A DNA stretch of 64,000 nucleotides from Acanthornis magna (taxonomy: Eukaryota; Chordata; Aves; Passeriformes; Acanthizidae): the NCBI GenBank assembly GCA_036785705.1, contig JAWUZG010000174.1, positions 372,001 to 436,000 on the forward strand, given 5' to 3'. Each line of letters opens with the position of its first letter. Positions within the stretch are counted from its first letter, which is position 1. Positions 19,925-34,035 of the stretch are shown one piece after another. The notes below the pieces were generated by a model, which did no database searches, was not told the origin of the DNA, and saw only the letters and a list, made by a program, of their open reading frames with translations. Made by a program: the position numbers and the translations under genes.

Positions 19925-20559
19925 AACTTCAAATTATTTACGTGAGCTGGGGTTTATCCATCACAGCTGCTCTTAAGATTTCTTTAAAGAAAAAAAAGAT
20001 CTCTTCAATTTGATGGCAAACACCTCAGGTGCTGCCCAAATCGGCCTTTGGAGGGTCAGCTGCCCTCCACACCACCCTCCTGGAATTTGTGTCCATGCTC
20101 TGCTGGACACAAGATTGCAGCCAAGGAGAAGCACTTTGGATCAGGGAGGAGCTGTCACCAGGCCTGGGGACCACCAGGCAGGTGTGAGAGCACAGGGGCT
20201 GATGTTTGGAGCAAGGACAGAATTAGACAATACAGTAACTTGGCTCACCGTGGACTTCTCATGATGTTGTTCCTCCTGGGTGTCTGAGATAAAGCTGGGT
20301 GAGTTTGGTTCTGATCATCTCACCCAGGCTACAGCATCTCCAAAGATGGGCAAAAACCATCATGTCTTGATCTAGGCAAGCACAGCACAGGGAAATCACC
20401 TCTTTTCTCCCTCAGTTCTCCTTCACTTTGAAACTGTTCTGGGGAGATTTTAGCAGAAACTCTGCCAAGTGCAGCACAAGAAGCACAGGGAGGAAGAACA
20501 ATATTTATCTGACCTCATTTATTGTGTGGCATCATTTAACAAACTTATTTTTGGGAATC

Positions 20560-20650
20560 TTTTAAGAATTTTAAGCATTAAAATTTAAAAATTTTAAGCA
20601 TTTCAGCATTAGAATTTTAAGAATTAAGAATTTTAAGCATTAAAATTCAG
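20560..20650. repeat. AT-rich tandem repeat
   Basis: Repeated 'gaattttaagcattaaaa' type units, imperfect, about four copies. Confidence 0.7.
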
Positions 20651-21624
20651 TCTGTCACAGGATGAAAAGGCCAAAAATAGAAAAGTTATCAGGACTTTTG
20701 GCTGGGAATGTCCCTACCTGAGGCTTTTAAACACCAACAAAGTATTCAGGCAAGAAGTCAGCAAAGGAATAGTTCAGTATGTGTTCTTTAATTCCAATTA
20801 AAAGTACATTAGAAACAGCACACAGGACCAGCAGCAGCTTCCATGGCAATTCAACCCAATACTCTGCTGTCACCAGGTCATTCAGCTGTACTAGGAAAGT
20901 TGTGATTAAATCAAGTCTTCCACTCCACACGCAAGCACTCACTCACCTGCCACTTTAAATAGGATTCCAACAGAATAAAAATAGATACACCCCAGAATAC
21001 AAAAAGTTTAATTTTAAGCTGTTTTTTTTTTTCTTCACTAAAGCCTTTATACAAATTGATAAAAGGGTGCACAATTTCCTAAAATTTTAGGTACATTTTA
21101 AATGAGCCTTTTTTTACTTGGTAAAAGGATCCATATTCCTGTCTTTTAACAGAATATGATGGCCAAAATTGCAAAGAAAACAATTCAGTTTAAATTTACA
21201 ATTTATACATTTGTTTTGACGTGATTCCCACACTGAGTAACAGGCCCATGGCTGCTCACGCAGGTCCCATTTCCCCCCAGCAAAGAGCTGTGCACCCTAA
21301 GTTCTGGTTCAGGAGCCTCCTTCTCCTGGAAACTGGGCTGGGGAAGCAGCCCACAGGCTTCCAGCTGTGTGCACCAAAATGGTCCCAACACACAGGAGGG
21401 GTCAATCCTTCCTTCTCCAGGAGCTGTGAATCCTTCCTTCTCCATGGAACACCCCGGGGCAGGGACCAATGACCTCTTTTGCACTATGGAGCACTTCCCA
21501 CCTGCAATTTGGCTGAGCAATTTAACTCAAAACTCTGGTACTGAAACATACTGTAACAGGTAAATTTGGTGTTCTAAGGGTAAATTTTTTTGGTCAATCC
21601 AGGCTATCATGATTTTTTTGTTCT

Positions 21625-21630
21625 TTTATT
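21625..21630 (-). terminator. Candidate DDX19 poly(A) signal
   Basis: AATAAA on the minus strand, about 920 bases past the stop codon. Other hexamers further left (for example around 20517) are possible, so the true end is uncertain. Confidence 0.35.
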
Positions 21631-22545
21631 CCTGTATCTGATGGGTGAAGCCCAACAGCTCTGTACATTATCCGTGCTGAGCTTCACAGCACGGTGCATT
21701 TAATCATATGGTGAATTGAATTCACAGAGGTGAATTTCATCAGACAATTCGTTAGTACAGTTCCCTTCATACCGCCCCTCCCACCCCACCCACCCACACC
21801 GTAGCCAGGTTAAACACTTGGGACGAACTTCTGTAGTGTCACCACCACCCACGTCATGGAGAGCGTCCATCCCAACAAATCCAGGACAAAGGAAAAGAAA
21901 ATACTGCCCAGCAAAAGCGACACGGCACCTGTGTTTGCGAGTAAGAGCTACTGGAGACATCCTCAGGACAATTTACGTAAGGAAAAGCAGGGCAAATCCA
22001 TCAGGAAGCCAGAAATGAGTCTTAAAGAGCTCAGGGGAGCGCCAAAGAGAATGACATCCTAGTTTGTACAAGTTGAGTATTTAGCCAAAAAACAGCTGCC
22101 TTGTTTGGGGTTTTTGGGTTCTTTTTCTCTTTTTTTTCCCCTTTCCTTATGTCCATTATATATTCAGCTGTTGAATTTAAACTGATCAGGTTAATGCTGC
22201 ACATTATTCCAATTAAAGGCAATAATATTCTTTTTTCTTTTAAAATTTTAGATAATTCCATATTGCCTCTCTTTTGGCAAGCGTTTTTCTCAGAATTCCA
22301 AAGATCATCCCATTTTAAGGCTAAACTAAGAAATGTTAAAAGCTTCTGTAAACATTTCCTCTTCCTCCCCATAGTTGCACAATTTGAAGTCCAACTGCAA
22401 TTTTGAAAATGAGGTAATTTTTGTGTACTCATATCTTGAAAAGTCCTTTTCGGGATGAGCCAAGAGGCTGTGCCAATCCAAACGCTGATCCAATTGTAGT
22501 GGGAGAGCTTCCACAGCAGGGCACACACCAGTTCCAGCAGCTATT

Positions 22546-25500
22546 TCAGTTATTTATCTTCTCAATTTCATCCAAGTCGTCAGTATCCAATTTGTTTATC
22601 TTTTTGTCTGGGAAAGAACAGAAATAAGTCAGATTTTTTAACACTGAGTAGATAACGGAGTGAACCATAGAATGCTGTTCTCCTTAGCTGGACTTGAGTT
22701 CTGGTTTATCAGGGAATGTTCAGTCAGGTTTTAAAAATACAAATTAAAACTCTTTCCTCTTATCAAAGACCCATCTGGATACTCCAGTGTTACCCACCCC
22801 TGGAAACACCCACTCTAAAGACTATCCAGGCAGCCAGCAAACACAGCCTGACTTATTCTGCTCCTGTCACAGGCAGCAGGTCACAATCCCAAGTGACACT
22901 CCACCAAACACACCTGCTGTGCTCCTCTGCCACCTGTTAAGGCTCAACAAACACCCGTTAGCCCTGCTCAGCATCCAACGAGTCAAACTGTCACAATTCA
23001 ATTTCAGAGAAAGGAGAAAGCCTGAGGGTACGTACTGAAATGTTCCTGGATTCTGTTGAGAATGTTCATGCTGTGCTTGCTGTCCACCATGTTAATGGCC
23101 AGCCCTCGCTTGCCAAAGCGGCCAGTGCGGCCGATCCGGTGCAGGTAGGTCTCGTTATCTGGATTTCCATCCTTATCCACAGGAAGGTCAAAATTGATAA
23201 CAACAGAGACCTGCTCTACATCAATCCCTGACAAAAAGAAAGCATCAGGTTACACAGCTTCACTTAAATCCTTGTAGAGCAGAACAGCCTCCTCAGGCTC
23301 TGAAATGGAGCTTGTCCACAATATCCTCACAGGGTACTTGGAAATAAAATATATCGAGCTGTTGGAGCAGAGAATCCCACTGAAACAGCCAAAGACACTT
23401 AAATATTTTGGAAATTCTACCAGCACTTAAATATTTTGTGAAGTCTCTCCTCCTCTGCAAAGCTCTAAAGACTACTTGTTTTTTTCCAAGTACAATTCTG
23501 TCTTAACTGTTCTAGGATGTCAAATTACACCACAAATTCCTACTGGAATAGTGAACTGGATTTCACCATTTTTGAGTTTTCTGTACTTGGGGATATGTTT
23601 ACTGCAAACCCTGAAGGTCAGCAGCACGAGCCAGACTTCTCCATCTCAAGCAGCAGGAAGCTAACAAGGAATGCTGTATTTGCCCACAGGCAGCTGGACT
23701 GTAAGGACACCAATTTCTCTGAACTGGAACACCTGAGGATGCGAATTCCTCCTGCAAGCTGGCCAGGGGTATGTGTTATCTTAGGAAGTGCTGCTTCCAG
23801 CCCTCCCTGGCCCCGTTCTGCCATGTCCTACCTCTGGCACAGACGTTTGTGGTCACCAGCACCTTCTCCTTGCCCTCTCGGAAGCGCTCGATCACGGCAG
23901 CTCTCTGCTCCACCATCATCTCCCCGCTGAGCAAAGCCACCTGATGGCCTTCCCTGGACAGCTCCGCTGCCAGCCACCCTGCTGTCTTCCGAGTCTGCAA
24001 CACACAGCCAGCCCCAGGTTTGGGAGGGGCTTTTAATGCTGGGAAGCAGCAATAAACCTCTCTGGGGGCCCACTGGAAGCTCAGTAGCTGCTCAGATTTT
24101 GTCCCCATTACAAACGCTATCAGAATGAGGAAAATGCAGCTCTCCCACCACAGGGGTCCTTGATTAATAAAAGACACATCTTCATGCTCTGCTCCTTGGC
24201 TCTACTGGAGACTGACATTACGTGTCTACAATGAGAACTGATGAAAATTTTCACAAAACCACAACTACTCAGCTTGGAAAATGGCAGGGTTAGAGCTGAA
24301 TGTCATTGTGAAATCCCACAGAGGCTCCAACAGCCTTGAATTAAACAATCCTCAGTTACGACACAGTTTTTTGAGCTCCAATTATGTCTTGAGACAGCCT
24401 AAAAGCAAACTGCTGCAGCAGACTCCAAACACTTTCATCCTGTCTGAGCTCACTTTGGCTGCCTGTTCTATGCTCTCAGCACTGGTTTTCCCCTAAAAAT
24501 TATTATGGTAGCTTCCAGCAAAAGAAAACAAAGTCTCAGTATGATTCACAGTGAGATCCCAGAGGTTTATCCTCTATTACCTGAGGGAAATTGAGTCCCA
24601 GGAATAGCTCTGTGTCAGCTACAGAAGCAAAACACTTCTTAATCCCTCATTCTGCCCCATTTTAATCCATTTTCCAACCCCCCCCCTTTTTTTTTTTTCC
24701 AGTAGTTCCGAGTTTTGGAAGAATGTGCATTACTCTGGTCTTTGCTTCAGAGGACTTCAGGGATAAGAATGACCATTCAGGAATAAACAAGTCCGATGTT
24801 ATGTCCTGGATGGACAAACCCAAAGAATCAAACCAGGCAGCGCTAACCTGTCTCTCGATTTCACTCAGAGACGGAGCTAGAGAAGCCAAAAAAAGGAATT
24901 TTTGTTCTTAGTTTCTTTCTGGAAACCCTGCCCAGCCTGGTTTTGGCATTAGCAGACACTGAGGGGGTCACTAGGACTAACATTCCCTGGAAGCACTCAC
25001 ATGGCAGAAGATCATGGCCTGGGCAATGGTGATGGCGCCATAGATGTTACAGAGAGCCCGGAACTTCTCATCTCTGTTATTGCACAGAACATAATACTGC
25101 TTGATGGTGTCCAGGGTCTCCTCCTCGCGCTTCAGTTTGATAATGTTTGGGTCAGGAACAACTTTTTGAGCGAACTTCCACACAGAATCCTCGAAAGTGG
25201 CTGAAAACAGGAGCATCTGGCAATCCCTAGGGAGCATTCTGAAACAGAAATACAGAGGGCTCCCATGCAACACTGTCATCTCCTGATATCCTGATGGAAT
25301 TCAGGCGATGGGCAAAGGAGAACCGTAACACTGGAACCAGTTATTTCAGCAGCTGGAAAGACTAATGCCAATCTTACCCACCCATGATCACTCCCTCATG
25401 CACCACAGGCATCCACACTTGCCTTCTTAAAAAGGAATAAACCCTGCTCCAGGCACAGGATTTTTATTCTGTAAGGAAATGAAACTGCTTGTCATCTCCT

Positions 25501-28500
25501 GACATTGTGCCTCTATGAACCACCTGGACTAGAGCTCATCTATTATTTAAATCTTGTTGCTTCATCGGTGAGGTCACTGGTCCCAACTCCAGCCCCACTG
25601 TCCCTGCAGCACCAGTCCATACCTCTGAATGCGGATGCTCTGGTCCTGGTGGCCCTGGGTTGCGATCATCACATCGGCCTCATCCAACACAAACACCTTG
25701 ATCTTCTTGGGATCAATGAATTTCAGTTTGGAACACCAGTCCAGCACGGTGCCGGGTGTGCCGATTACGATCTGCTCCGAGATCTTCTGCCCTCTCTCCA
25801 CTGCCAAGACAGAAGGAAGGGCTGCTCTAGGGTGGCTGTGCATACAGGGGAATGCTCTGGCCCTCTCTGACCAAGCTATTTCACCACCTGACTGCTCTGG
25901 TGCACCTCAGGAGTATCAATTCCCACATTCCTCTTTGTGGTGCTTCCCCTTACTCACGTTTGTTGCCTCGGACAGCATACGCAAGTTTCAGCTCTGGGTA
26001 AAAGTTTCCCATCTGTTCAATCACTTTTCCTGTTTGAAGTGCCAGCTCGTATGTTGGGGAAAGGCACAAACACTGGAGGAACAGAAGGATAATGAGTGAG
26101 ATGATCAACATCCAGGGCAACACTATCACAGTTGCTTTTTAAAATCCTTGTTGAAGTTTTCTTCAAGATGAACATGCAAGTGGCTGAACAGTTTCTCAAC
26201 TATCCCATGAGGAAACTGGACTAAAAAAACCCTTTCCAGGCATTGTCTGTTCTGTTGCCACCGTTATCTTCTCTTCCTCCCCAAACCCACTTATTCAACC
26301 CCTTTCAGGCTGCACTGTTTCTCAGATTTGAGTCCTCCCAGAAAGATTTAACTCCTCACACAGCAATGGCATCCTGTGTGATGCATGGGAAGGACTGACA
26401 GGAACAAGCTTTGAGCAAAACCCACATCTTTTGCACTAAAGGCATTTTGATAAATCCCCAAACCTCCATCCCCTTTAAGCAATTCAAAGACGTAACACCA
26501 TGGCTCCATCGAGCCATGAATTTCCATCTGAAGGCCTCCCAGCAGCCCAGGCTCTTCACTAGATGGCACTGCGTCACCACGAACACCCCGGAACAGCCAC
26601 ATCCCAGAACTTTACCTGTGGGTACTTGTTCCCAGGCTCAACCCTGCTGAGCATGGCCAGGACGAAGGCAGCTGTCTTGCCAGTACCGGACTGTGACTGT
26701 GCGATGAGGTTCTGCGGGCTGGGGGCACAGCAGGCACAGCTCACAGGGTGAAGCACCACAGCGCCATTTGAATCCTGTCACATCTAGCCCTGCTCTGGAC
26801 CCACGGCCACCTTGACCAGCTATGCTCCATGGGGCAGGAATTACTGCCCAACTCTCTCCGTCAGTGTTTGTCAGTTAGGAAGATTTGGAAGGAGAACTGT
26901 GGTTATCTCTCAGTCATTTCCCATTTCACACGTCTCCCCCAGTGTCTCCGTACCTCACACATTCCAGCTCAGGGTTGTGGAGAGGAAAAGCAGCACCTCA
27001 GCTACTGCCACCCACCCAAGATTTCTGAGCTATTTAACATTATTTCTTCCCAAACTGTTAAGGAAAATGGGAATGACCTCCCAAACACCACAACACTGCA
27101 TCCTCAGTACCAGCCCTAGGAAAAGGACAAATTCAGGGCTGCTGTGACACAGTTAATAACCACAAAAACACCATGGCATGGGAACCCTTTCTTCATACCC
27201 TGAGAGCTTCTCCATCACCCTCCTCCCATCCAAAATTCAGGAACAGCACACTAAACCTTTCAAATCCTTCTATTCTGGTAGGAAGTAGGAAGAATGTGTA
27301 CATACGGTTCAGCAAGCATCATGGGCAGGGCATTCTCTTGGATCTTAGATGGTCTGTTGAAGCCCATGGCATAGACTCCTTGCAGGAGCTGTGGTTTCCT
27401 GAAAGGAGAAATTTTTATATCACGACCTATTAAAGTCTGTTTAGTTTTCATTTGTGTACAAAAAGGTGAGACAAAACCTTGAGAAGACAACCTAGAGCTG
27501 TCCCTGCTACAATCCCAGCAGTGAAACAATAGTGGTCAGCATCTGGAAGCCAAAAGTGACAGCAGGAAGTTTGGACAGGAAGCTTTGCAAAAACCCCTGG
27601 ATTTGTTAAGTCAGCCTGCCTGTCCCAGCTGCAGAGCAGAGCCTGTGTCTAAGGCCAGCACTGCTTGTTACAAAGCAGCTTTTCAGACAATCCAGGAATC
27701 CCAGAGCAGAAAGCGTTAATCCTGTCCTTCAAGCCAATCCCATTTCCTCAGCCATGCCTAATCTTGGTGCCAAAATTATCACTCCTCGATGACTCAAACA
27801 CGGGACAAAGTGATCTTGGTACGTGAGGAACAGGAGGAAGGGATCATGAGATCACTGCAAGGACTTCAGGAAGTCGCGTGGATTCTGTAATACAACTGAG
27901 TGATGCTGGCTCAGGTAAATGACTGATAATTAGCTCAGTTTGCTGTGCCTACACCTTGTGATCTGTGGGCACAAGCCAGCCCTCACACCCAGAACTGTGT
28001 GGTGACACTGCTGGCCAGCAAACTCTCATCTGCTGCTTTCTCTCAAGGGAGCTTTCTACTCTCAGCAGGCACTTGTGTAAACAAGGAGACCCCAGAACAA
28101 CTTAAATCCAGGTTATGGTGCTGGAAACTCTCCGCTGATGACCCCCAAGTGCTGCCTGGATGCTGTGAGTGCTCTCAGAAGGGCTCTCCTTTCAAAGCAG
28201 CTTACAGGTCTCCTGCCCACGGTTCCCACTGCAGTAACTTTCTATTCAGCACAACATGCTTTTGCAAAAATCCTGTATTAATTTCCAACGATGGCTGGAA
28301 CAAAAGCTCTTTGAAAATGTAACCTTGTGCTGCTCCAAGCAAGGACAGACAAAGCCCAACTCTGCACCAGTTGCCAAGGATACCCCGAGTCATAACAAAA
28401 TGAAGACTCAATTAGTCTGGCTGTCCCTGTCATTAACTCCCTAGGATTGTTTGCCTTTTGAAACACAAGAATTAGTCTAACAGGCACTGCAGGACCTCAG

Positions 28501-31500
28501 CTTCTTTTTGTAGACATTCAACCACTAACGTTAACGAAGCAAAACATCCTGACATTTCATGGGGAGAAGGCTCCTTAGCTCCCATTTCCCTGTGGAGCTT
28601 GTAGAGCAACAAACCTGAGATCAGTGCAAGCACAACAATCCCAACATGACACACTCTTCAGCACATTAACATATATATAAATATATCCATCTATCATGCC
28701 TTAAATACAATTATCACTTGAGAGCTGCACTGGTAAAGGTTTTCAATGGGAAGAAATCAGAAAATACTGGTCCCTCCAGTCCATAAATCCAGTATTGCTG
28801 GAAAAGATAACCTTTTCCCTTTGTGCTGTTCACTGCTATTGTTTCAGATGTAAACCCCCACCAGGCACCCAGACAAACCAACTCTCCTTGCAATTAACTA
28901 ACACAAATGATACACTCATTTATTAATGACAGAGTGGCAGTAACCTGAAACACAAACCCACGTGCCTTTAAGTGGTATCTCCTATGCAACCATGGAATTT
29001 TTCAGGACAGGAGCAGAGGTTCCAACTACCTGATGGGCTCCAAACTCACATCTGCTCTGGCAGTTTTAGCAAAACTGCTCTCCCTGAATTTAAGAATAAG
29101 GCTCCCCACAACAAACACAAAAATACGGGAGCCTATTTAATGTATCTGGTCCCAGGATTTAACAGCTCCATGCAGAGAAGGCTCTGGCTCATCCCAACAG
29201 GCACTTACAGGCGCAGCTCCTCGAAAGACTTGACAGAGTAGAGGGGTGATGTGGGGTCCCTCTGCAGCACCTCCACCTGGTTTGTGGTGTCAACCAGGTT
29301 ACTGCGGATCAGCTTGTTCAGTAAGGACTGGGCAGCTCTGTCCTCTGGGAAACGAGGTGGAAAACAGAAATCCATCAGTCACAGCCTGTTCCAGGTCTTG
29401 CTCCCACTGAACTCCTGAGCCAGTTAAAAGGGACAAAATCCCTCCAAATACTGAAATTCTTCATTAGAGTGTAATAGCTTAAAGAGCCCAAACTTCCTGG
29501 ATGAGACACCGAGAGATCCCTGAGATTCCCCCATTTAATATCCAGGAAGACAAACCAAATGAGCACTATTTTAAGGGGGATTTTAACAGATCCAGATCTC
29601 TGCTTATTTAAGCTATTTTAGCTTAGCATCGACCTGGGACAGGGTAAGGCCTCCTCAACCCCCACTCTGACATGTGGGCACACACCTCTTAGGGTTTTAT
29701 TTTTAAGGAAAGTTTAAGGATAAACGGTACTTTAAAAGATTCAGAGCTGAAACATAAGGACTGAGAATAAGAGAGATCCAAATGAGGTTAAACTGCTGCA
29801 CTCTGGGGTTCTGCTACTAAATCTGTTTCCTAAAACCACCTTCTGAAAGATTTTGAGCCGTTACCCACCTCTCAACAGCCACTGCATAAATGCAACTTGT
29901 TGGTTGCTACAGCAGTCCCAGCTCCAGGTTATCCAACTGCTCCTGTATCCAGTCCTGCCTTGAGCATACTGCTATCCCCTTATTTCTCTCCACTCTAATC
30001 CAGGAGTCTCCCAAGTTATTACAGGACACAATGCCTTTAAAAGTATTATGGAGGAAGGACATGTTTTACAATTAAGTCCTTGGGGCAGGATACAAGATTA
30101 GTGGTCCTGAGACATAAGGCAGACTTATTTTAAGTATATATTAAATCGGTATCATTATAATTAATAATTGTTAAACTAATTTCCCTGCCAAAGCTTTTTT
30201 CAGGAAGGCACTTACCCTTTTCCTCATCCTCCGTCTTCTCCACATTGTCGTCTGCCTTGACAACGGCACCTGAATTGGAAGAGTTTTGGGGGGCACATGT
30301 GAGGTCAGGCCTCAGGGACAGCCCACACCCACAGAGCTTTAGAATATTGTGGGAAAAGCTACAAAACAGCTCATTTTCCTGAGGAGAACTGCCCTCCTCC
30401 ATTGCTGTGCAGAGGAAACCCAAGCTCCAGCTCCAAGTGGAGTTGATAAAACCACACCAATGGATTTTGCTCACACAGCTCCCTGAAGACACCAAAACAT
30501 TTGGTCTGTGCTGCTGCTTAATCTCAGCTCTTCTGGAATTTCATGATTTAGCAGGAATTTACTTTGGCAGCAGCACTCTGAACCCCACAGGGAAACATTC
30601 CACCTTTTCCAAGCCCATCTGAGCAGCTGGAACTCACCATTGGCATCTGGTTTGGTTTTTTCGTCCTTCAGGTGTAAAGTGCTCAGCTAGAAATGAGGAA
30701 AAACACAAAATCAGAGAAATTCAAAGGCTCTATTCTAATTCCAGCCAGGAAAACACGAACTTTGGATTTAACAAGTATTGTACAAACCCTGCTCAACGGG
30801 AAGGGATGAAGATACAAGAGCAAATTGATTTCAAGAGTTTTAATACAACTATTTCTAAGCAAGAGTTTGAATAGAAACACAAGTTTTTCTAAGCTGTAAT
30901 GACAATACAGAGAACGGGTTGTTTTCTGTCCTGTCACCTCCCCTCCCTAATAGCTCTGCTGATGGGAAATGGGAGAAAATCAGCATTCCAGGATGGAAAC
31001 AGGATCCATTCACGGTCGTGGCCAGCACAAGATGCCCCAGTATGAGTTTGTTTCACCCCCTGAGATGTGCAGGAAGAGCAGCCCCGAGGGTCTTCCCCAC
31101 ATCCAGGGGCTCCGTGAGTGCTCCGTGCCCAAGCACAGTGGTTGAGCAGCTCAGAAAAAATAGAAAACAAATTTCTGAGGCACAAAGTTACATCTTTCCA
31201 TTTAAAAAAAAGAGAGAAAGAAGGATGTTTTTGGATGCTGAAAGACAGAGCTGAGGCTGGGTGAGCACCTGAAGCGCTGCAGTGTCTGGATGGAAGGTGA
31301 GGGGGACAGTAGGGACGTCTTTGCCCTTTGGCTACGCGAAAAATGGATGAAGAAAACGGAATTTTAAAAATAATGATAGCTAATTTTTTTTTCTTTAATT
31401 GCGATTTTTGTTTATAAAGGAAGAACAGGGACAGGGTTGCCCAGGGACAACCCGAAAGCCTAAGCTCTCCTTGCCCCCACGGCAGAAAATGGGGCGAAAA

Positions 31501-31689
31501 AGGGTTCCCGCGATCGCTGTTCTCTGTGAGGAGGCGGCGGGGGCCGCGAGGCCCAGGGGACCCCGCGCCGCTGGACCGGGCCGGGCCGGGCCGAGCCATC
31601 CCGAGCCCCCGCGGGCCCCGGCGCGCACTCACCGACTCGGCCGCCGCCTCCTGCTCGTCCACGGCCAGGGCCCACGAGTCGGTGGCCAT
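22546..31689 (-). CDS. DDX19B: DEAD-box RNA helicase DDX19 (Dbp5), mRNA export
   Basis: ATP-dependent RNA helicase that remodels mRNPs on the cytoplasmic face of the nuclear pore, working with GLE1 and NUP214. Twelve coding exons: 31633-31689, 30638-30686, 30216-30269, 29209-29344, 27306-27398, 26616-26718, 25958-26072, 25623-25800, 25001-25238, 23832-23994, 23036-23227 and 22546-22607. They sum to 1440 nt, or 479 residues, exactly the human DDX19B length. Motifs: Q motif GFNRPSKIQ (110-118), motif I SQSGTGKT (138-145), [12 protein letters not shown] (242-245), SAT (274-276), NVCARGIDVEQ, and [10 protein letters not shown] (425-434) with both arginine fingers. The N terminus [19 protein letters not shown] matches DDX19 and not the testis paralogue DDX25. 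A multi-exon structure excludes a retrocopy. In human the gene is on chromosome 16, so its place between UBXN10 and VWA5B1 is a synteny difference. DDX19A and DDX19B cannot be separated here. Confidence 0.97.
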
Positions 31690-31865
31690 GGCCGGCCCGG
31701 GGTGGCCGCAGCAGCCGCGATGGCGCCGGGCGGGAGCGGCGCCTGCGCGCCCGCGGCACCGCCCCGGCACCGCCCGGCCCCCGCGAACCGCGGCCGCGCA
31801 GCGCCGTTCCGGGGGCAGCGCGTTCCGGGGCGGCGGGGAGAGGGCGGGGGGGCTGAGGGGTGAGG
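31480..31865 (-). promoter_or_regulatory. DDX19B: CpG-island promoter of DDX19
   Basis: Very CpG-rich DNA surrounds the first coding exon and extends about 170 bases upstream. There is no TATA box, as expected for a housekeeping gene. Confidence 0.7.
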
Positions 31866-32130
31866 CGGGGGGCGTGTGGCGTGTGGGGTCTGTGGGGCTG
31901 TGACCCCTGTGCGGTGTGGGGCTGTGACTGACCCCTGTGCGGTGTGTGAGTCTGTGACCCCTGTGTTCTATGGGGCTGTGACCCCTGTGTGGTGTGGGGC
32001 TGTGACTTAGCCCTGTGGGGCTGTGACCCCATGTGGTGTGGGGCTGTGACCCCATGTGGTGTGGGGCTGTGACTGAGCCCTGTGTGGTCTGTGGGGCTGT
32101 GACTCCTGTGCGATGTGGGGCAGGCCCCAC
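31866..32130. repeat. Degenerate GT-rich minisatellite upstream of DDX19
   Basis: Repeated units of 'gtggtgtggggctgtgaccc' type, about 23-40 bases each, with variable insertions. Weaker related units continue to about 32400. Confidence 0.8.
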
Positions 32131-33944
32131 TGTATGTTGAGGGGTTCTGTGGTCGGGGGCCTGGTACCCTGGAATGCTGTGGGACTGAGATCATGACCAC
32201 TGTATGATGTGGGGATGTGGGGCTCAGCCTGTGCCTCACATGGTGTGGGGCTCAGTCCCCTGTATGATGGGAGCCTTGGGGGTCAGGCGCCCCATATGGT
32301 GTGGGGCTGGGGCTGTGCCCTTAGCTGGTTTGGGGCTGGGGGTCAGGCCCTGCCATGCCCTCTGGGGTGGGGTTTGCTCCCCTGTTTGGTGTGAGGCTGG
32401 AGCTTCTGTTTCCCATGGAGAAATGGAGCCCCTTTGGGAGCCAGGGCTGGGGGAAAAATCACACAGACGCTGTGACATTTGCGAGAGAACCACAGCTCCA
32501 TCTCTGGAACAGGCATGGAGGTGAAAACAAGGTTATAGGATGAGTCACGGAGGTGTAGAAGTGGCAGGAGCTGAAGAGTCATTTCCGTCCTGTCTCCTGT
32601 TGTAGGGCAGGAGCTGGCTTAGACCTGGTATCCAACCTGTTCTTTAAAGGTCCTGGAATAAAGAGGAATAAAAGGGAAAGTAGAAAGGAAAGAAGTGTGG
32701 GAAGAACCTGTGGGATTTCCTCGCTGGACTGTTATTCCATTCCTTGAGCCTTGTTTGAAGGAGCAGTTCTCGAGGAGGGTCTGAATTTGTGTTTTTATTC
32801 CATGCAGCAGGACCAGTAAAATGGCCAAGCTCGCAGGCATCAGCCACAAGTTCCCAAACCAAGGATTATTTCCCTGCCTCAATAATCCCTCTCCGCTTTA
32901 ATGGAAACACTTCATTTGTTCCCACAGCCTGAAACTTCCATCTGAGCTGTTACTTCTCTTGTGCTGAGAAATCTTATCCCAGGCAGGGCTGGACCCTTCA
33001 CTATTGCTCTTCACACCAATTGTGGTTGGGTTTTTTCTTAAAACTAAACCTCGTCATTATCAAATATTGTCATCTGATGCTTTTCCATCTAATTCAGTGT
33101 CCTACCTGGAGGTGGTAGCCCCGTGTCCCTCAGTCTGTCAGGACCCCTCCCCAGCCCCACACGTGAACTTTGGGGTCTGGCAGCTTTATTTGCAGAGGTG
33201 ACATCATGGCTTTTTTTCCCATGGCAACAGGAGGATGCTGAACATAGGAGCTGAACACGAGGAGATTTTCAATGGGAACAGAGCAGGCAGCCAAAGGCAA
33301 GTCTGAGACATTAATTAGTTAATTAGGGTAAAAATAAAGATGAATGTGGGAAGTCCGAGAGGCTGACAGGCTTGTGCTTCCCAATTTAATGTTTTCTTGC
33401 AGACACACCTCCCATAAACATATTTAATTGGGATTAGTCCCATTTTAGAGAGAGGAAAAGAAAGGCACTGAGAAGAGGACAACTGTGGTTAGGCAACATT
33501 GGCTGGGGGCAGATCCTTCCAATTCCTCCTTTCTGCTCCTTGACCTTGGCTGCAATAATTCCTTGGGATTTTCAGGGCTGTGAAGCCTGTCAGTGAGGAG
33601 CGACTGTGGTGGATGTTTCTCTGTTCTGTCCATGAGGAAGGACTTCAGTCTCTGGAGCAGGGATGGGCTCCTGGAGGTGTGGGTTTCCTGTGGGTTCCAT
33701 GCAGGGTCCTTGATTTTGCTGGAGACTCTTCTGTCATATGATTACATATTTATTCATTTAAACATGAGATAAATATTCAGATGAATTTGAATAATGGTTA
33801 ATTCTGCTCACCAGCAGAGTTTGGCTGTGCTGGAATAAGAGATCTCACGACGGTGGAGGTTGCACAGTGGAATTTCATTGGAATTATCTGTGATCCTTAC
33901 ACACCAAACAGGTCAGAGTCTTCCTTGCCCGCACACAAACCTGC

Positions 33945-34035
33945 TGTGAGGAGGAAAAAGAGGAAGAAGAAGAAATGGAGGAGAAGAAGAAGGAGGAAGA
34001 GGAGGAGGAGGACAAAGAGGAGGAGGAGGAGGCAG
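33945..34035 (+). repeat. Polypurine (AGG/AAG) tract
   Basis: About 90 bases of nearly pure G and A. It produces a false Lys/Arg/Glu-rich open frame. Confidence 0.85.

Larger units (their letters stand above)
19925..22545. other. Convergent spacer and DDX19 3' UTR
   Basis: UBXN10 and DDX19 are transcribed toward each other here. The right part, up to 22545, is DDX19 3' UTR to an uncertain end. The sequence is AT-rich with no recognised gene. An AT-rich tandem repeat is listed separately. Confidence 0.45.
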
